64,000 nucleotides of DNA from Thermoanaerobaculales bacterium (GTDB taxonomy: Bacteria; Acidobacteriota; Thermoanaerobaculia; Thermoanaerobaculales; Sulfomarinibacteraceae), in the NCBI GenBank assembly GCA_035358815.1, contig DAOPQC010000003.1, positions 372,001 through 436,000 on the forward strand, written 5' to 3'. Positions 1 through 9,098 of the stretch are shown here, piece after piece. Numbering within the stretch: position 1 is the first letter of the stretch; every line of letters starts with the position of its first letter. The notes beneath the pieces are model-generated. The model was not told the DNA's origin and did no database searches. It saw only the letters and a list, made by a program, of their open reading frames with translations. The position numbers and the translations under genes are program-made.

Positions 1-117
1 CTGCTTCACCTTTGCCAGCTCCTCCTGGATCTGCTCCTCGAGGTCCTCGATCTCCGCCTTGGTCTGCTTCAACGCATCTTCGTAGAACTTTTTCTGGGAG
101 TCCGAAAGCGTCGTCAT
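1..117 (-). CDS. 5' end of a coiled-coil protein (partial, runs off the window)
   Basis: Thirty-nine codons are visible, from an ATG at 117 reading toward position 1. The peptide starts MTTLSDSQKKFYEDALKQ and continues as a highly charged Glu/Lys/Gln stretch with heptad-like spacing, so an N-terminal coiled coil is likely. The start lies 17 bp downstream of the kinase stop on the same strand, so the two are probably co-transcribed. I do not recognise the family, and the rest of the protein is outside the window. Confidence 0.55.
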   Translation of the reverse strand, partial: MTTLSDSQKKFYEDALKQTKAEIEDLEEQIQEELAKVKQ

Positions 118-134
118 CCTGCCCTCCACGAATC

Positions 135-2756
135 TCACCGTAAGCTGAACGGAACGCGGACCGTCACCCACATCCGCACGTTCACGTTGTTCTTGGTTGC
201 CGGCTTGTAGCGCCACTGCCGAACCGCATCGGTGGTCGCCCGCTCGAAGCCCACCCCGGGTCGCGACACGGTGACCACCCTGACGTCCTCGACCGCGCCG
301 TCGGCGCCGACCAAGACCTCCACCTCGACCTCGCCCTCCACCCCGGTCCGCTGGGCCATCTTGGGGTACTCCGGGGTCACCTGGGTGAGGAGCACCGGCC
401 GCGTCACGCCGGGCCCCGGGGTCACCAGGTCACCCTCGCGGACTGCAGCGGTCGGCGTCGGCGTCGGCGGCGCCGGTGTCGCCGTCGGCGGCACCCGCGT
501 CGGGGTGGCCGCGGCCGGCGGCGGGGTCTCGGTCGGGAGCTCGGTCGGGGTCTCGGTCACGGTGGGCGTCGCAGTCGGCGTGCGCGGCGTCGCGGCCGGC
601 GACGCCACGGCCGGCGCCGGCGCGGCCTCCTCCAGCGGCGGCACCGGGGTCTCGGTCGGCGGGACCATGACCACCGGCGCCGGTGTCGGCTCGGGCGTCT
701 CGCCCTCACCTCCGCCGCGGGTCAGGAGGACCGCCGCGATCACCCCGACGAACACCGCTGCGGCCACGGCGTACAGCCACCACGGCTTCTGCTTCGCGGC
801 CTCGGTCTCGAAGAGCGGGCCTTCCGGGGGCGGCTCGTAGGGTGTCACCGGCACCGGCGCGGGCGCGGGCGCGGGTGGCCGCTCGGCGGGAGCCCGCGGC
901 GGGGGCGGGGCCGCCGGCGGCGGGGCGACGGTCGCCACCGCGACCGGCGCCGCCGGATCGGCTGCGAACGCGGCCAGGGCCGCCGCATCGGGCGCCCAGC
1001 CGTGATTGCGGATCGCAGCTTCCAGGGCGCGCCCCAGGGCTGCCGCGGACTGGTAGCGCGCGGCCGGGTCCCGCTCGAGTGCGCGCAGCACGATCCGGTC
1101 CACGTCGGGCGACACATCGCGGGCGAGGGAGGACGGGGAAGCGACCTCGGGGTCGCGCACCTGCCCCAGGATCTCCGACTCGGTGGCGCCGTCGAAGACC
1201 TTTCTCCCGGTCAGCATCTCGTACAGCACCAGCCCCAGCGAGAAGATGTCGGAACGGTGGTCGATCTCGTGCCCGGAGGCCTGCTCGGGCGACATGTAGC
1301 GGAGCTTGCCCTTGAGCAGGCCGTCACGGGTGTGCGTCGCCTTCGACAGGGCCTTGGCGATCCCGAAGTCGCACAGCTTGACCTCGCCGTCGTTGGAGAT
1401 CAGCACGTTGGGCGGCGACACGTCGCGGTGCACCAGGCCGAGCTCGCGGTCGTTGAAGTCCCTGGTGGTGTGGGCGTGGTCGAGGGCGGCCGCGAGCTGC
1501 GCCGCGCAGTGGAGCGCGAGCGGCACCGGCACCGTCACGCCGGCCTCGTGGGAGCGGGCGAGCACGTCCCGCAGGTCGTGGCCCTCGACGTACTCCATGG
1601 CGATGTAGAACGACCGGTCGATCTTGCCCAGGTCGTAGATGTCGACGATGTTCGGGTGCTTGAGCTGCGCCGCCAGCTTGGCCTCGTCGATGAACATGGT
1701 GACGAACTCGTCATTGCCCGCCATGTCGGCCAGGATTCGCTTGATGGCGACGGTCTTCTGGAAGCCCTCGACCCCCATCATGCGGGCGCGGAACACCTCG
1801 GCCATGCCGCCCTTGGCGACTCGCTCCTCGAGGATGTACTGGCCGAAGCGCGTGCCTGCCGGCGGCGAGACCGGCTCGACCGGCGGCGGCGCAGGGGGGG
1901 CAGGCTCCGGCTCGGCGAACGGCTCGAGGTCGGGCATCGGCTCGAGCTCGGGGGCCGGCGGCTCGCGGCCCGCCGGCGGCGCCGGCGGGGCGGACGGCGC
2001 GGCGGCCGGGGGCGCCTCGGCCCGGGCCCGCCGCGCCGGCTTGCTGCCGGTGAGCTGAATATCGAGGCCGGCCAGGGTCTCGGACAGCATCGCGTCGACG
2101 TCGCGGTCCGCCGACTTCGGCTTGCGCGCAGCCGGCTCCTTGGCGGAGGTCGTCCGCAGGGCATCGGCGAGCGCCTCGTCGACATCGCGCGCCGGCGGCT
2201 TGCCGGTCCCGTCGGGCGATGGTGGCGGGGACGTCGGGGCGCCCGCGGTCGGCGCAGCCGCCGCCGGCTCGTCGCCCTCGACGTCGGACAGGATGTCGCC
2301 GAACAGCTCGCTCGAGGTCAGCGACGGGCCGGCCGCCCCGCCTCTGCGCAGGGTCTCGAGCGCCGCGGGCGTGACGCCGCTCCCTTCGAGGCGGACCAGC
2401 CGCTCGATCTTCCCGACCAGGGCATCGGCTGCGTAGGGGCGGGCCAGGATGTCCTGGGCGCCCAGCAGGGCGGCGTCGGCTTCGCTGGCCGTGCCCTTGT
2501 ACTCGGCCATCAGGATCAGGAAGGGCGTGGCGCGCAGGCCCGCCCGCGCCCGCAGCTGGGTGATCGCGTCGCCGACGCTGACCCCCGGGAGCTCGGCGGT
2601 GATGATCACCAGCCGCGGCTCGAAGTGGGCGCAGATCTCGACTGCCCTCTTCAGGTCTCCGGCAATCTCGAGCGTGTGCTCGGAATCGGCGAGTGCCCGC
2701 CGGACGCGGTCAACTGAGCGGCGATCGAAATCGATCAGCAGGATGTTTGCTCGCAT
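135..2756 (-). CDS. Ser/Thr protein kinase with N-terminal pseudo-receiver domain and C-terminal TonB domain
   Basis: 873 aa. Residues 1-125 resemble a response-regulator receiver, but the phospho-acceptor position (LVIITAELPG) holds Thr53 instead of Asp and the usual Lys-Pro is Arg-Pro, so it is probably not phosphorylated in the usual way. A Pro/Ala-rich linker follows. The kinase domain spans about 304-585: glycine loop VAKGGMAEVF, Lys339 in VAIK, catalytic HRDVSPPN (Asp445), DFG at 463, MSPEQ. After a second Pro-rich linker comes one membrane helix (659-680), a Thr/Pro-rich periplasmic spacer, and a TonB C-terminal domain (786-873, with TPEYPKMAQ, GVEGEVEVEV, QWRYKPA). The kinase should be cytoplasmic and the TonB domain periplasmic. 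Bacterial membrane kinases usually carry PASTA or other sensor domains outside, so TonB is unusual here. ATG start at 2756; a promoter lies just upstream. Confidence 0.9.
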   Translation of the reverse strand: MRANILLIDFDRRSVDRVRRALADSEHTLEIAGDLKRAVEICAHFEPRLVIITAELPGVSVGDAITQLRARAGLRATPFLILMAEYKGTASEADAALLGAQDILARPYAADALVGKIERLVRLEGSGVTPAALETLRRGGAAGPSLTSSELFGDILSDVEGDEPAAAAPTAGAPTSPPPSPDGTGKPPARDVDEALADALRTTSAKEPAARKPKSADRDVDAMLSETLAGLDIQLTGSKPARRARAEAPPAAAPSAPPAPPAGREPPAPELEPMPDLEPFAEPEPAPPAPPPVEPVSPPAGTRFGQYILEERVAKGGMAEVFRARMMGVEGFQKTVAIKRILADMAGNDEFVTMFIDEAKLAAQLKHPNIVDIYDLGKIDRSFYIAMEYVEGHDLRDVLARSHEAGVTVPVPLALHCAAQLAAALDHAHTTRDFNDRELGLVHRDVSPPNVLISNDGEVKLCDFGIAKALSKATHTRDGLLKGKLRYMSPEQASGHEIDHRSDIFSLGLVLYEMLTGRKVFDGATESEILGQVRDPEVASPSSLARDVSPDVDRIVLRALERDPAARYQSAAALGRALEAAIRNHGWAPDAAALAAFAADPAAPVAVATVAPPPAAPPPPRAPAERPPAPAPAPVPVTPYEPPPEGPLFETEAAKQKPWWLYAVAAAVFVGVIAAVLLTRGGGEGETPEPTPAPVVMVPPTETPVPPLEEAAPAPAVASPAATPRTPTATPTVTETPTELPTETPPPAAATPTRVPPTATPAPPTPTPTAAVREGDLVTPGPGVTRPVLLTQVTPEYPKMAQRTGVEGEVEVEVLVGADGAVEDVRVVTVSRPGVGFERATTDAVRQWRYKPATKNNVNVRMWVTVRVPFSLR

Positions 2757-2801
2757 GAGGCCTTTCTCGGGTGGCGGGGCGGTTGCAGGACCCCCAATTT
2801 C

Positions 2802-2829
2802 ATTATGAGAAAGCCACCCTCAAAGTCAA
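2802..2829 (-). promoter_or_regulatory. Sigma-70-like promoter for the kinase gene
   Basis: Read on the minus strand, TTGACT (2829-2824) is followed after 16 bp by CATAAT (2807-2802), matching the -35/-10 consensus at 5/6 positions each. It sits about 45 bp upstream of the kinase ATG at 2756. Predicted from sequence only. Confidence 0.5.
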
Positions 2830-2862
2830 CAACCGCCGGCTGCGGGCTGGCGCGCAAGGCTG

Positions 2863-2868
2863 TATAAT
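2863..2868 (+). promoter_or_regulatory. -10 box of the yebC promoter
   Basis: A perfect TATAAT lies 45 bp upstream of the yebC start in an otherwise GC-rich gap. I see no convincing -35 at 16-18 bp. It is divergent from the kinase promoter. Confidence 0.45.
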
Positions 2869-2913
2869 ACCGGCGCTTGTCGGCCCCGGATCGGCCGAGC
2901 GCCAGGAGATCGC

Positions 2914-3663
<750 letters not shown>

Positions 3664-3691
3664 TGCCGATGGCGCCGCCGGCCGCGAGCAG

Positions 3692-4204
3692 ATGACCAGG
3701 CCCATGCGCGTGCTCGGCGTCGATCCCGGATCGTCGGCCACCGGCTGGGCCCTGATCGCGGCCGAAGGCAACCGCTACCGGCTGGAGGCGACCGGCGTGG
3801 TGCGCCCAAAGGGCGACGACCGCGCCGGACGGCTCGCCGACCTCCAGCAGAGGCTCCTGGAGATCGTCGAGCGGCTGCGTCCGGACTGCGCCGCTGTCGA
3901 GTCGTCGTTCTCGGGGCGCAACCCGCGCTCCGGCCTCCAGCTCGCCGAGAGCCGGGGAGTGGTCCTGGCGGCGCTCGGCCAGGCAGCGGTGGCGACCAGC
4001 TCCTACTCGCCGGCCGAGATCAAGTCGGCGATCGTCGGCCACGGCCGGGCCGAGAAGCAGCAGATCGTGTACATGGTGACGCGGCTGCTCAACCTCGCGG
4101 CCGAGCCGGCGCAGGACGCGGCCGACGCGATCGCCGTCGGGCTCACCCACCTCCACTCCCGGGGCCCGGTTTCGATCGTTGACGGCCGCCGGCGCTCGTG
4201 CTAG
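3692..4204 (+). CDS. ruvC: Holliday junction resolvase RuvC
   Basis: 170 aa. RuvC is a homodimeric endonuclease that cuts Holliday junctions loaded by RuvAB. Visible active-site motifs are LGVDPGSSATGWAL (first Asp), CAAVESSFSGRNPRSG (Glu) and QDAADAIAVGLTH (the C-terminal acidic pair). The C-terminus is short. The first ATG is at 3692; an internal ATG at 3704 (MRVLGVDPG) is equally possible because neither has a strong ribosome-binding site. ruvC stands next to yebC here, whereas ruvA and ruvB lie 43 kb away on the other strand behind ppiD. Confidence 0.96.
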   Translation: MTRPMRVLGVDPGSSATGWALIAAEGNRYRLEATGVVRPKGDDRAGRLADLQQRLLEIVERLRPDCAAVESSFSGRNPRSGLQLAESRGVVLAALGQAAVATSSYSPAEIKSAIVGHGRAEKQQIVYMVTRLLNLAAEPAQDAADAIAVGLTHLHSRGPVSIVDGRRRSC

Positions 4205-4364
4205 GATCCGCTCCCTTGGACGTCGAGGTGGATGCCCGAGCGCTCTCTGGTCCCGGGGCTGCCGGCAGAGTCTTGTTGACAGACCCCGATTCGTGGACAA
4301 TGTGCCTCCGGATGGGATGGAACCCGTCCGGGGAACGCGACTCTCAACAAAGGGGAGGTTGACC

Positions 4365-5015
4365 GTGTTTGGACAAGTGTACACCTACTTCATTCAGGGC
4401 GGGCCGTTCATGTGGCCGATTCTGCTGTTCTCGCTCATCGCCCTGGCCGTCATCATCGAGCGCTTCATCGTCTTCCACAAGGCGAAGATCAACGTCAACG
4501 AGTTCCTGACCAAGGTCCGCAAGGCGCTGCTCGTCAACCGCAACGTCAAGGAAGCGATCAAGGTCTGCGAGCAGTACCGCGGGCCGGTGGCCTCGGTCGT
4601 CAAGGCCGGCCTGCTGCGCTACGGCCACGACCGCGAGGACATCGAGAAGACGATCGAGAACGCCGCGCTGTATGAGCTCGACCGGCTCGAGCGGCGGCTC
4701 GGCATCCTGGCCACCACCGCCAACGTGGAGCCGATGCTCGGCTTCCTCGGCACGGTGAGCGGCATGATCAAGTCCTTCGGCACCCTGGCCACCCAGGGCC
4801 TGTCGAACCCCGGCGCGGTGGCTGCCGGCATCTCCGAGGCCCTGATCACGACCGCCGCCGGTCTGATCATCGCCATCCCGGCCCAGCTCGCCTTCAACTG
4901 GTTCACGACCAAGGTCACCCGGTTCGTCCGTGACATCGAGACCGCCAGCAACATGCTGATGGAGACCTTCATCGAGATGGAAGGCAAGAGCGGCGGGACT
5001 GGCGCGACCGCCTGA
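4365..5015 (+). CDS. TolQ/ExbB/MotA family proton channel protein
   Basis: 216 aa. The start is a GTG with GGGGAGG six bases upstream; an in-frame ATG at 4179 inside the end of ruvC is not supported. An N-terminal helix (QGGPFMWPILLFSLIALAVI) is followed by a cytoplasmic loop and two more helices containing the family motif TTANVEPMLGFLGTVSGMI and the ALITTAAGLIIAIPA segment. Such proteins form the pentameric channel of Ton/Tol-type motors that use the proton gradient to energise outer-membrane processes. It is the first gene of an operon with two ExbD/TolR genes, tonB and a TPR gene. Whether it works as ExbB or TolQ cannot be decided by eye. Confidence 0.93.
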   Translation: MFGQVYTYFIQGGPFMWPILLFSLIALAVIIERFIVFHKAKINVNEFLTKVRKALLVNRNVKEAIKVCEQYRGPVASVVKAGLLRYGHDREDIEKTIENAALYELDRLERRLGILATTANVEPMLGFLGTVSGMIKSFGTLATQGLSNPGAVAAGISEALITTAAGLIIAIPAQLAFNWFTTKVTRFVRDIETASNMLMETFIEMEGKSGGTGATA

Positions 5016-5029
5016 GAAGGGAGTCCGCG

Positions 5030-5473
5030 ATGATTATCGCTCGCGGAAGAACGCTCAAGACGGAGGCCAGGGTCTTCACCGGGTCGATGGCGGACATCAT
5101 CTTCCTGCTGATCATCTTCTTCGTCATCACCTACAAGGTCGAGGTCGACAAGACCAAAATGGAGCTCCCCGACACCGCGGTCCGCGTGGCCATCCCGGAG
5201 TCGGACAAGCCGGCGTGGATCTCGGTCGCATCGCGCAGCGAGGGCTACCTGATCCGCGTCTCCACCGGCGAGGAGATGTCGCTGCCGATCGGGACCGACG
5301 AGGAGCTGGTGACCTTCGCCTCCACCGAGGTCGCGCGCGACCCGGAGAAGGATTTCATTATCAAGGCCGACCAGGAGGTGCCCTACGAGCGCTTCGACGC
5401 AGTGCTCGACGCCCTCAAGCAGTCGAAGGTGAAGAACATCTACCTGCTGTCGGACCAGAAGACCGTGGAATAG
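5030..5473 (+). CDS. ExbD/TolR family protein, first copy
   Basis: 147 aa. A short cytoplasmic N-terminus is followed by one membrane helix, FTGSMADIIFLLIIFFVITY, with the proton-relay Asp in SMADIIF, and then a periplasmic domain. The helix of ExbD/TolR sits inside the ExbB/TolQ pentamer. It lies 14 bp after the channel gene and 13 bp before a second, different ExbD/TolR gene. Two non-identical copies in tandem suggest a heterodimeric ExbD pair, as described for some TonB systems of Bacteroidetes and Xanthomonas. Confidence 0.93.
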   Translation: MIIARGRTLKTEARVFTGSMADIIFLLIIFFVITYKVEVDKTKMELPDTAVRVAIPESDKPAWISVASRSEGYLIRVSTGEEMSLPIGTDEELVTFASTEVARDPEKDFIIKADQEVPYERFDAVLDALKQSKVKNIYLLSDQKTVE

Positions 5474-5486
5474 TCCTGGGGGCGAC

Positions 5487-5957
5487 ATGAAATTCACCAA
5501 GAAGAAGCTTGATTCCGAGATCTTCACCGGCTCGATGGCCGACATCACCTTCCTGTTGATCATCTTCTTCATGCTCACCATGGCCTTCTCGTCCAACCGG
5601 GGCATGGACTTCGCGCTGCCCGAGGACACCACGAGCGCGCCCGAGATCTCGCAGGAGGAGTCGGTCGACGTCCTCGTCCTGCCCGGGCCGGTGGCCGGCC
5701 CGCCGGTGATCCAGGTCGACGGAAGGTCGATGCCGATCAACCAGCTGCTCCCGTACGTTGCCGACAAGCTCAAGCAGAACCCGCGCAAGCCGGTCATCCT
5801 GCGCACCGACCCGGGCGCGGTGTACGGCAACATGATCGCGGTCTTCGACGAGCTGCGGCAGGCCGAGACAAAGGTCGGCATCAAGATCGAGACCATCTCG
5901 ATCCCGACCCAGCGCGAGATCGAGAATATCTGGACGATGCTCGGCATTGGACCGTAG
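5487..5957 (+). CDS. ExbD/TolR family protein, second copy
   Basis: 156 aa, with helix FTGSMADITFLLIIFFMLTM and the conserved Asp again in SMADITF. The periplasmic part ends PTQREIENIWTMLGIGP. The N-terminal halves of the two ExbD copies are clearly related, but the periplasmic halves differ, so this is an old duplication rather than a recent one. Start ATG at 5487 after GGGGGCGAC. Translation is probably coupled to tonB downstream. Confidence 0.93.
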   Translation: MKFTKKKLDSEIFTGSMADITFLLIIFFMLTMAFSSNRGMDFALPEDTTSAPEISQEESVDVLVLPGPVAGPPVIQVDGRSMPINQLLPYVADKLKQNPRKPVILRTDPGAVYGNMIAVFDELRQAETKVGIKIETISIPTQREIENIWTMLGIGP

Positions 5958-5970
5958 CGGGAGGTGGCTC

Positions 5971-6708
5971 ATGACTGACGAAAAGCTCCCACAGAAGCAA
6001 GCTTCCGCTGAGCCTGAACTGCCACCGACGGTGATCGAGATCATCGCCCACGAGGAGCAGAGAGACCGCAAGTTCATGCGCATCGCGGTCGTGCTGGCGG
6101 CGATCTTCCACCTCGCGATCTTCATGATCACCTGGCCCTCCTTCGCGGCCGCCGTCAAGGAGGTCAAGCAGGTCAAGGCCAAGGTCTACGTGGTCAAGCA
6201 GGTCAAGTTCAAGCAGCCGCCGCCGCGCCAGGAGCAGCAGCAGCAGATCTTCAAGGCGAGGGCCAAGAGGGTCCCGATCCCCGACCCGACACCCGACGAG
6301 CCGGAGCCGATCCGCGACGAGGCGCCGGCCGAGGACATCGACTTCATCGCCGACGACAACCTCATCCTCGGCGTCCCCGACGCCGCGCCGCCGCCGCCGT
6401 CCGAGCCAACCGGCCCGATCCGCTTCGTGGTCGGCGGCAAGATCACCGAGCCCATCAAGCTCAGTGGGGCGGTGCCGCTGTACCCCGAGGCCGCGCGCAG
6501 GGCGCGCATCCAGGGCGTGGTGGTGCTCGAGTGCATCATCGGCAAGGACGGGGCGGTGAAGGACGTCAAGGTGCTGCGGGGCCTGCCGCTCGGGCTCACC
6601 GAGTCGGCGGTCGACGCGGTCAAGGGCTGGCAGTTCCAGCCGTCCACGCTCAACGAGAAACCGGTCGAGGTGCTGTACATCCTGACGGTCCGGTTCAACC
6701 TGCAGTGA
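5971..6708 (+). CDS. TonB family energy transducer
   Basis: 245 aa from the ATG at 5971, preceded by GGGAGGTGG; an upstream ATG at 5947 overlaps the previous gene and lacks a site. Residues 1-27 are cytoplasmic, then one membrane anchor (FMRIAVVLAAIFHLAIFMI), a Lys/Gln-rich and Pro-rich spacer, and a TonB C-terminal domain (LYPEAARRARIQGVVVLECI ... VKGWQFQPST). TonB spans the periplasm and pulls on TonB boxes of outer-membrane receptors. No TonB-dependent receptor lies nearby. The C-terminal domain resembles the one fused to the kinase at 135-2756. Confidence 0.93.
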   Translation: MTDEKLPQKQASAEPELPPTVIEIIAHEEQRDRKFMRIAVVLAAIFHLAIFMITWPSFAAAVKEVKQVKAKVYVVKQVKFKQPPPRQEQQQQIFKARAKRVPIPDPTPDEPEPIRDEAPAEDIDFIADDNLILGVPDAAPPPPSEPTGPIRFVVGGKITEPIKLSGAVPLYPEAARRARIQGVVVLECIIGKDGAVKDVKVLRGLPLGLTESAVDAVKGWQFQPSTLNEKPVEVLYILTVRFNLQ

Positions 6709-6773
6709 CCGTCGGTCGGAAAACGCAACGGGGAGACGGCCGCGTCCGTATACCCCACGGGAGGCTGTTCACC

Positions 6774-7985
6774 ATGACGCTTTCGCACCGCTCCGGGCTG
6801 GTCGGCCTCGTCGCCCTCCTGCTCGCCGGAGCTCTGGCCCTTCCGGCCTACGCCGAGTGGACCAAGGGGCTCGAGGCCTACAACAAGCGGGACTGGGCGA
6901 CCGCGGCCAAGGAGTTCGAGGAGGTCACCAAGACCAACCCCGACTACGCCGCGGGCTACTACATGCTGGGCCTCTGCCAGCGCTCCCTGGGCAACATCAG
7001 CCCGGCGCTCGCCAGCCTGCAGAAGGCGGTCGAGCTCGATCCGGCCAACGCCTCGTACAAGATCGGGCTCGGCCAGGTGCAGATGCAGGGGAACCGCTTC
7101 CAGGACGCGTACAACACCCTCAAGGGCGTGGACATCGGCTCGGTCGATGCCAAGCTGCGCTCGACCTACGCCGCGACCTTCGCCCAGGCCGCCGCCCGCA
7201 GCGACCGGGCCGGCGAGGCGATCCTGGTGCTCAACAACCAGCTCAAGGCCGACCCCAACAACGCGCGGCTCCACCAGGCCCTCGGCGTGGCCTACAGCGC
7301 CGAGAGCGACGATGCCAAGGCCTTCGCCTCCTTCAAGCGGGCCTACGAGCTCGATCCGAGCGACGAGTCGAGCGCCCGCAACGTCGTCACCAGCGGCATC
7401 GCCGCTGCCCGACGCGCCTCCGGCGCCCAGAAGGACCAGTTCTACACCGAGTCCGGCCGCTTCGCCGAGCAGCTCGCCAACGCGCAGCCGACCTTCGACC
7501 ACAAGCTGCTGGCCGGGGAGGCGTGGCTCGGTGCCGGCGAGTACCAGAAGGCGCTCGGCTGGTTCGACCAGGCCAAGGCCGCGCAGCCGCAGAACGCCCT
7601 CGTGCACTTCTACCACGCCCAGTGCAACACCTCCTTGAACCGGCTCGATGCCGCCATCGACGACCTCCAGGCCGCCCTCAACATCGGCGCCACCGGCAAG
7701 CTGCGCACGCAGATCTACAACCAGATGGGCTACGTCTACGACAAGAAGACGGACTACGAGAGAGCGGCGACCGCCTACCGCGACGCCGGCAACTCGGCCA
7801 AGGTCTCCGAGATGCAGACCAAGGCCTCGGCGAAGGCCCAGAACGTCCAGGCCGATCAGGACTACCAGCGCCGCCTGGCCGCGCTCGAGATGCAGATCAG
7901 GGAGCTCGAGGCGATCGGCGAGATCGACGAGGCCAACGAGCTTCGCAAGCAGCTGGAGCAGCTCAGGCGATCCTCCCCCGACTAG
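6774..7985 (+). CDS. Secreted tetratricopeptide-repeat protein of the Ton/Tol operon
   Basis: 403 aa from the ATG at 6774, with a clear signal peptide (HRSGLVGLVALLLAGALALP, cleavage near AYA-EW). The body consists of TPR-like helical repeats (GYYMLGLCQRSLGNISPALA, ARLHQALGVAYSAESDDAKA, ALVHFYHAQCNTSLNRLDAA) and it ends in a charged coiled coil (MQIRELEAIGEIDEANELRK). It is probably periplasmic. Last gene of the TolQ-TolR-TolR-TonB set, 65 bp after tonB, and closed by a strong terminator. Position and fold suggest a partner analogous to YbgF/CpoB of the Tol-Pal system, but this is inference. Confidence 0.88.
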   Translation: MTLSHRSGLVGLVALLLAGALALPAYAEWTKGLEAYNKRDWATAAKEFEEVTKTNPDYAAGYYMLGLCQRSLGNISPALASLQKAVELDPANASYKIGLGQVQMQGNRFQDAYNTLKGVDIGSVDAKLRSTYAATFAQAAARSDRAGEAILVLNNQLKADPNNARLHQALGVAYSAESDDAKAFASFKRAYELDPSDESSARNVVTSGIAAARRASGAQKDQFYTESGRFAEQLANAQPTFDHKLLAGEAWLGAGEYQKALGWFDQAKAAQPQNALVHFYHAQCNTSLNRLDAAIDDLQAALNIGATGKLRTQIYNQMGYVYDKKTDYERAATAYRDAGNSAKVSEMQTKASAKAQNVQADQDYQRRLAALEMQIRELEAIGEIDEANELRKQLEQLRRSSPD

Positions 7986-8012
7986 ACCTCCCCGACAGTC
8001 CAACGTCAACCA

Positions 8013-8038
8013 GGGGCGCCCGCACGGGCGCCCCTTTT
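8013..8038 (+). terminator. Rho-independent terminator of the TonB operon
   Basis: GGGGCGCCCG and CGGGCGCCCC form a perfect 10-bp stem (8013-8022 with 8025-8034), followed directly by TTTT. It lies 27 bp after the TPR-gene stop. It is the only textbook terminator I found in the window. Confidence 0.85.
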
Positions 8039-8076
8039 CAATGTGGGTCTCCCGCGAAACGCGATCCGCATCGCCC

Positions 8077-8213
8077 GTACCCGTACCCGTTCCCGTTCCC
8101 CTTCCCGTTGCCGTGCCCGCTCCCGTTCCCGGACGATCACCGAGGCTCAGCGCCGGACCTTGCTGTGATCCCGCAGGGAGTTCGGGAACGGGTACGGGAA
8201 CGGGATCGGGAAC
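8077..8213. repeat. Inverted pair of GGGNNC hexad arrays between TPR gene and ftsX
   Basis: Nine phased six-base units run from 8077 to 8130 on the C-rich side (GTACCC, GTACCC, GTTCCC, GTTCCC, CTTCCC, GTTGCC, GTGCCC, GCTCCC, GTTCCC). After a 53-bp core come five perfect units of opposite orientation, 8184-8213 (GGGAAC, GGGTAC, GGGAAC, GGGATC, GGGAAC). The two arrays can pair, and each has GGG runs with 3-nt loops on its G-rich strand. The junction is convergent. No gene is present in 7986-8243. Confidence 0.8.
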
Positions 8214-8243
8214 GTAACGCTCCTGGCTGGCCCCGTGGCGCCT

Positions 8244-9098
8244 TCACTCCTCCCCGACCGCGGCGTGCCGCATCAAGGTGACCGCTGCCGCTCCCAGCGG
8301 CAGCACCAGCCCGGCCCCGGCCTGGGCCGCCAGCACCGCCGGCGACACGGTCAGCGCGGGCAGGCCCACGACCTCGGCGAGGCGGGACAGCCCATCGAGC
8401 ACCGCGGTCGTCCCGAGCAGCGCAAGCCCGCCGGCGACCAGGCCCGGCGCCACCGTCGCCACCAGGAACGGGCCCCGGATCGCCGACTCGGTGGCGCCGA
8501 CCAGGCGCATGATCGTGATCTCGTCGGCGTGCCGGTAGAGCTCGAGGTGGACCCAGACCGCCGCCAGCAGCGCGGCCGAGATCAACAGCACCGCGCTGGC
8601 GGCGCCGAGCGCCAACCCGAGGCCGCGCGACACCCGGCCGAGCAGGCTGCGCAACGGTGTCCGCGGGCCGACCGCGATCACCGCCGGGCTGCGCTCGAGG
8701 ACCGCCACCGACTCCGGGTCGCTGGTCGTGATCTCGACCAGCGGCGGCAGCATCGCCCCCCCGTCGCGCTCGAGCAGGTCCTTCAGGTAGGGAAACCAGT
8801 GGCCGAGGCGGCGGGCGAGCTGCTCGGGCGCCACCACCTCGAGCCGCCACTCGGGGTGCTCGCGTCGCTGGCCCTCGAGCCACGTCGCACGCTGGTCGTC
8901 GCCCATGTGCGGATGGAGGAGCACGGCCACGACGTTGGCGCGGTCCGCCGTCCCGACCGCCGGCTCGAGCCAGCGCATCACGGAGAACGTCACCCCGGCC
9001 AGCCCGATCGGAATTGCCAGCGCCAGCGCCAGGAAGAGGCTGACCAGGCCGCGGTGCCGCAGCAGCAGCCAGCCCTCGGCGAGGGCGTGCCGGATCAC
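8244..9098 (-). CDS. ftsX: Cell division ABC transporter permease FtsX
   Basis: 284 aa from a GTG at 9098 that overlaps the ftsE stop (GTGA), the typical coupling of ftsE and ftsX. An N-terminal helix (LVSLFLALALAIPIGLAGVT) is followed by an extracytoplasmic domain and three further helices, with the FtsX signature DEITIMRLVGATESAIRGPF. FtsX transmits the ATPase cycle of FtsE to periplasmic cell-wall hydrolases at the division site. The periplasmic domain is short and its hydrolase activator partner is not nearby. Confidence 0.93.
   Translation of the reverse strand: MIRHALAEGWLLLRHRGLVSLFLALALAIPIGLAGVTFSVMRWLEPAVGTADRANVVAVLLHPHMGDDQRATWLEGQRREHPEWRLEVVAPEQLARRLGHWFPYLKDLLERDGGAMLPPLVEITTSDPESVAVLERSPAVIAVGPRTPLRSLLGRVSRGLGLALGAASAVLLISAALLAAVWVHLELYRHADEITIMRLVGATESAIRGPFLVATVAPGLVAGGLALLGTTAVLDGLSRLAEVVGLPALTVSPAVLAAQAGAGLVLPLGAAAVTLMRHAAVGEE

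Noticed and set aside
1002..2717. 571-codon open frame on the plus strand opposite the kinase
   Set aside because: Its peptide is a low-complexity Arg/Gly/Leu mirror of the kinase codons, as expected in GC-rich DNA; the minus-strand frame has clear kinase motifs.
4179..4364. N-terminal extension of the TolQ/ExbB gene
   Set aside because: It overlaps ruvC and has no family similarity; the GTG at 4365 has a strong ribosome-binding site.
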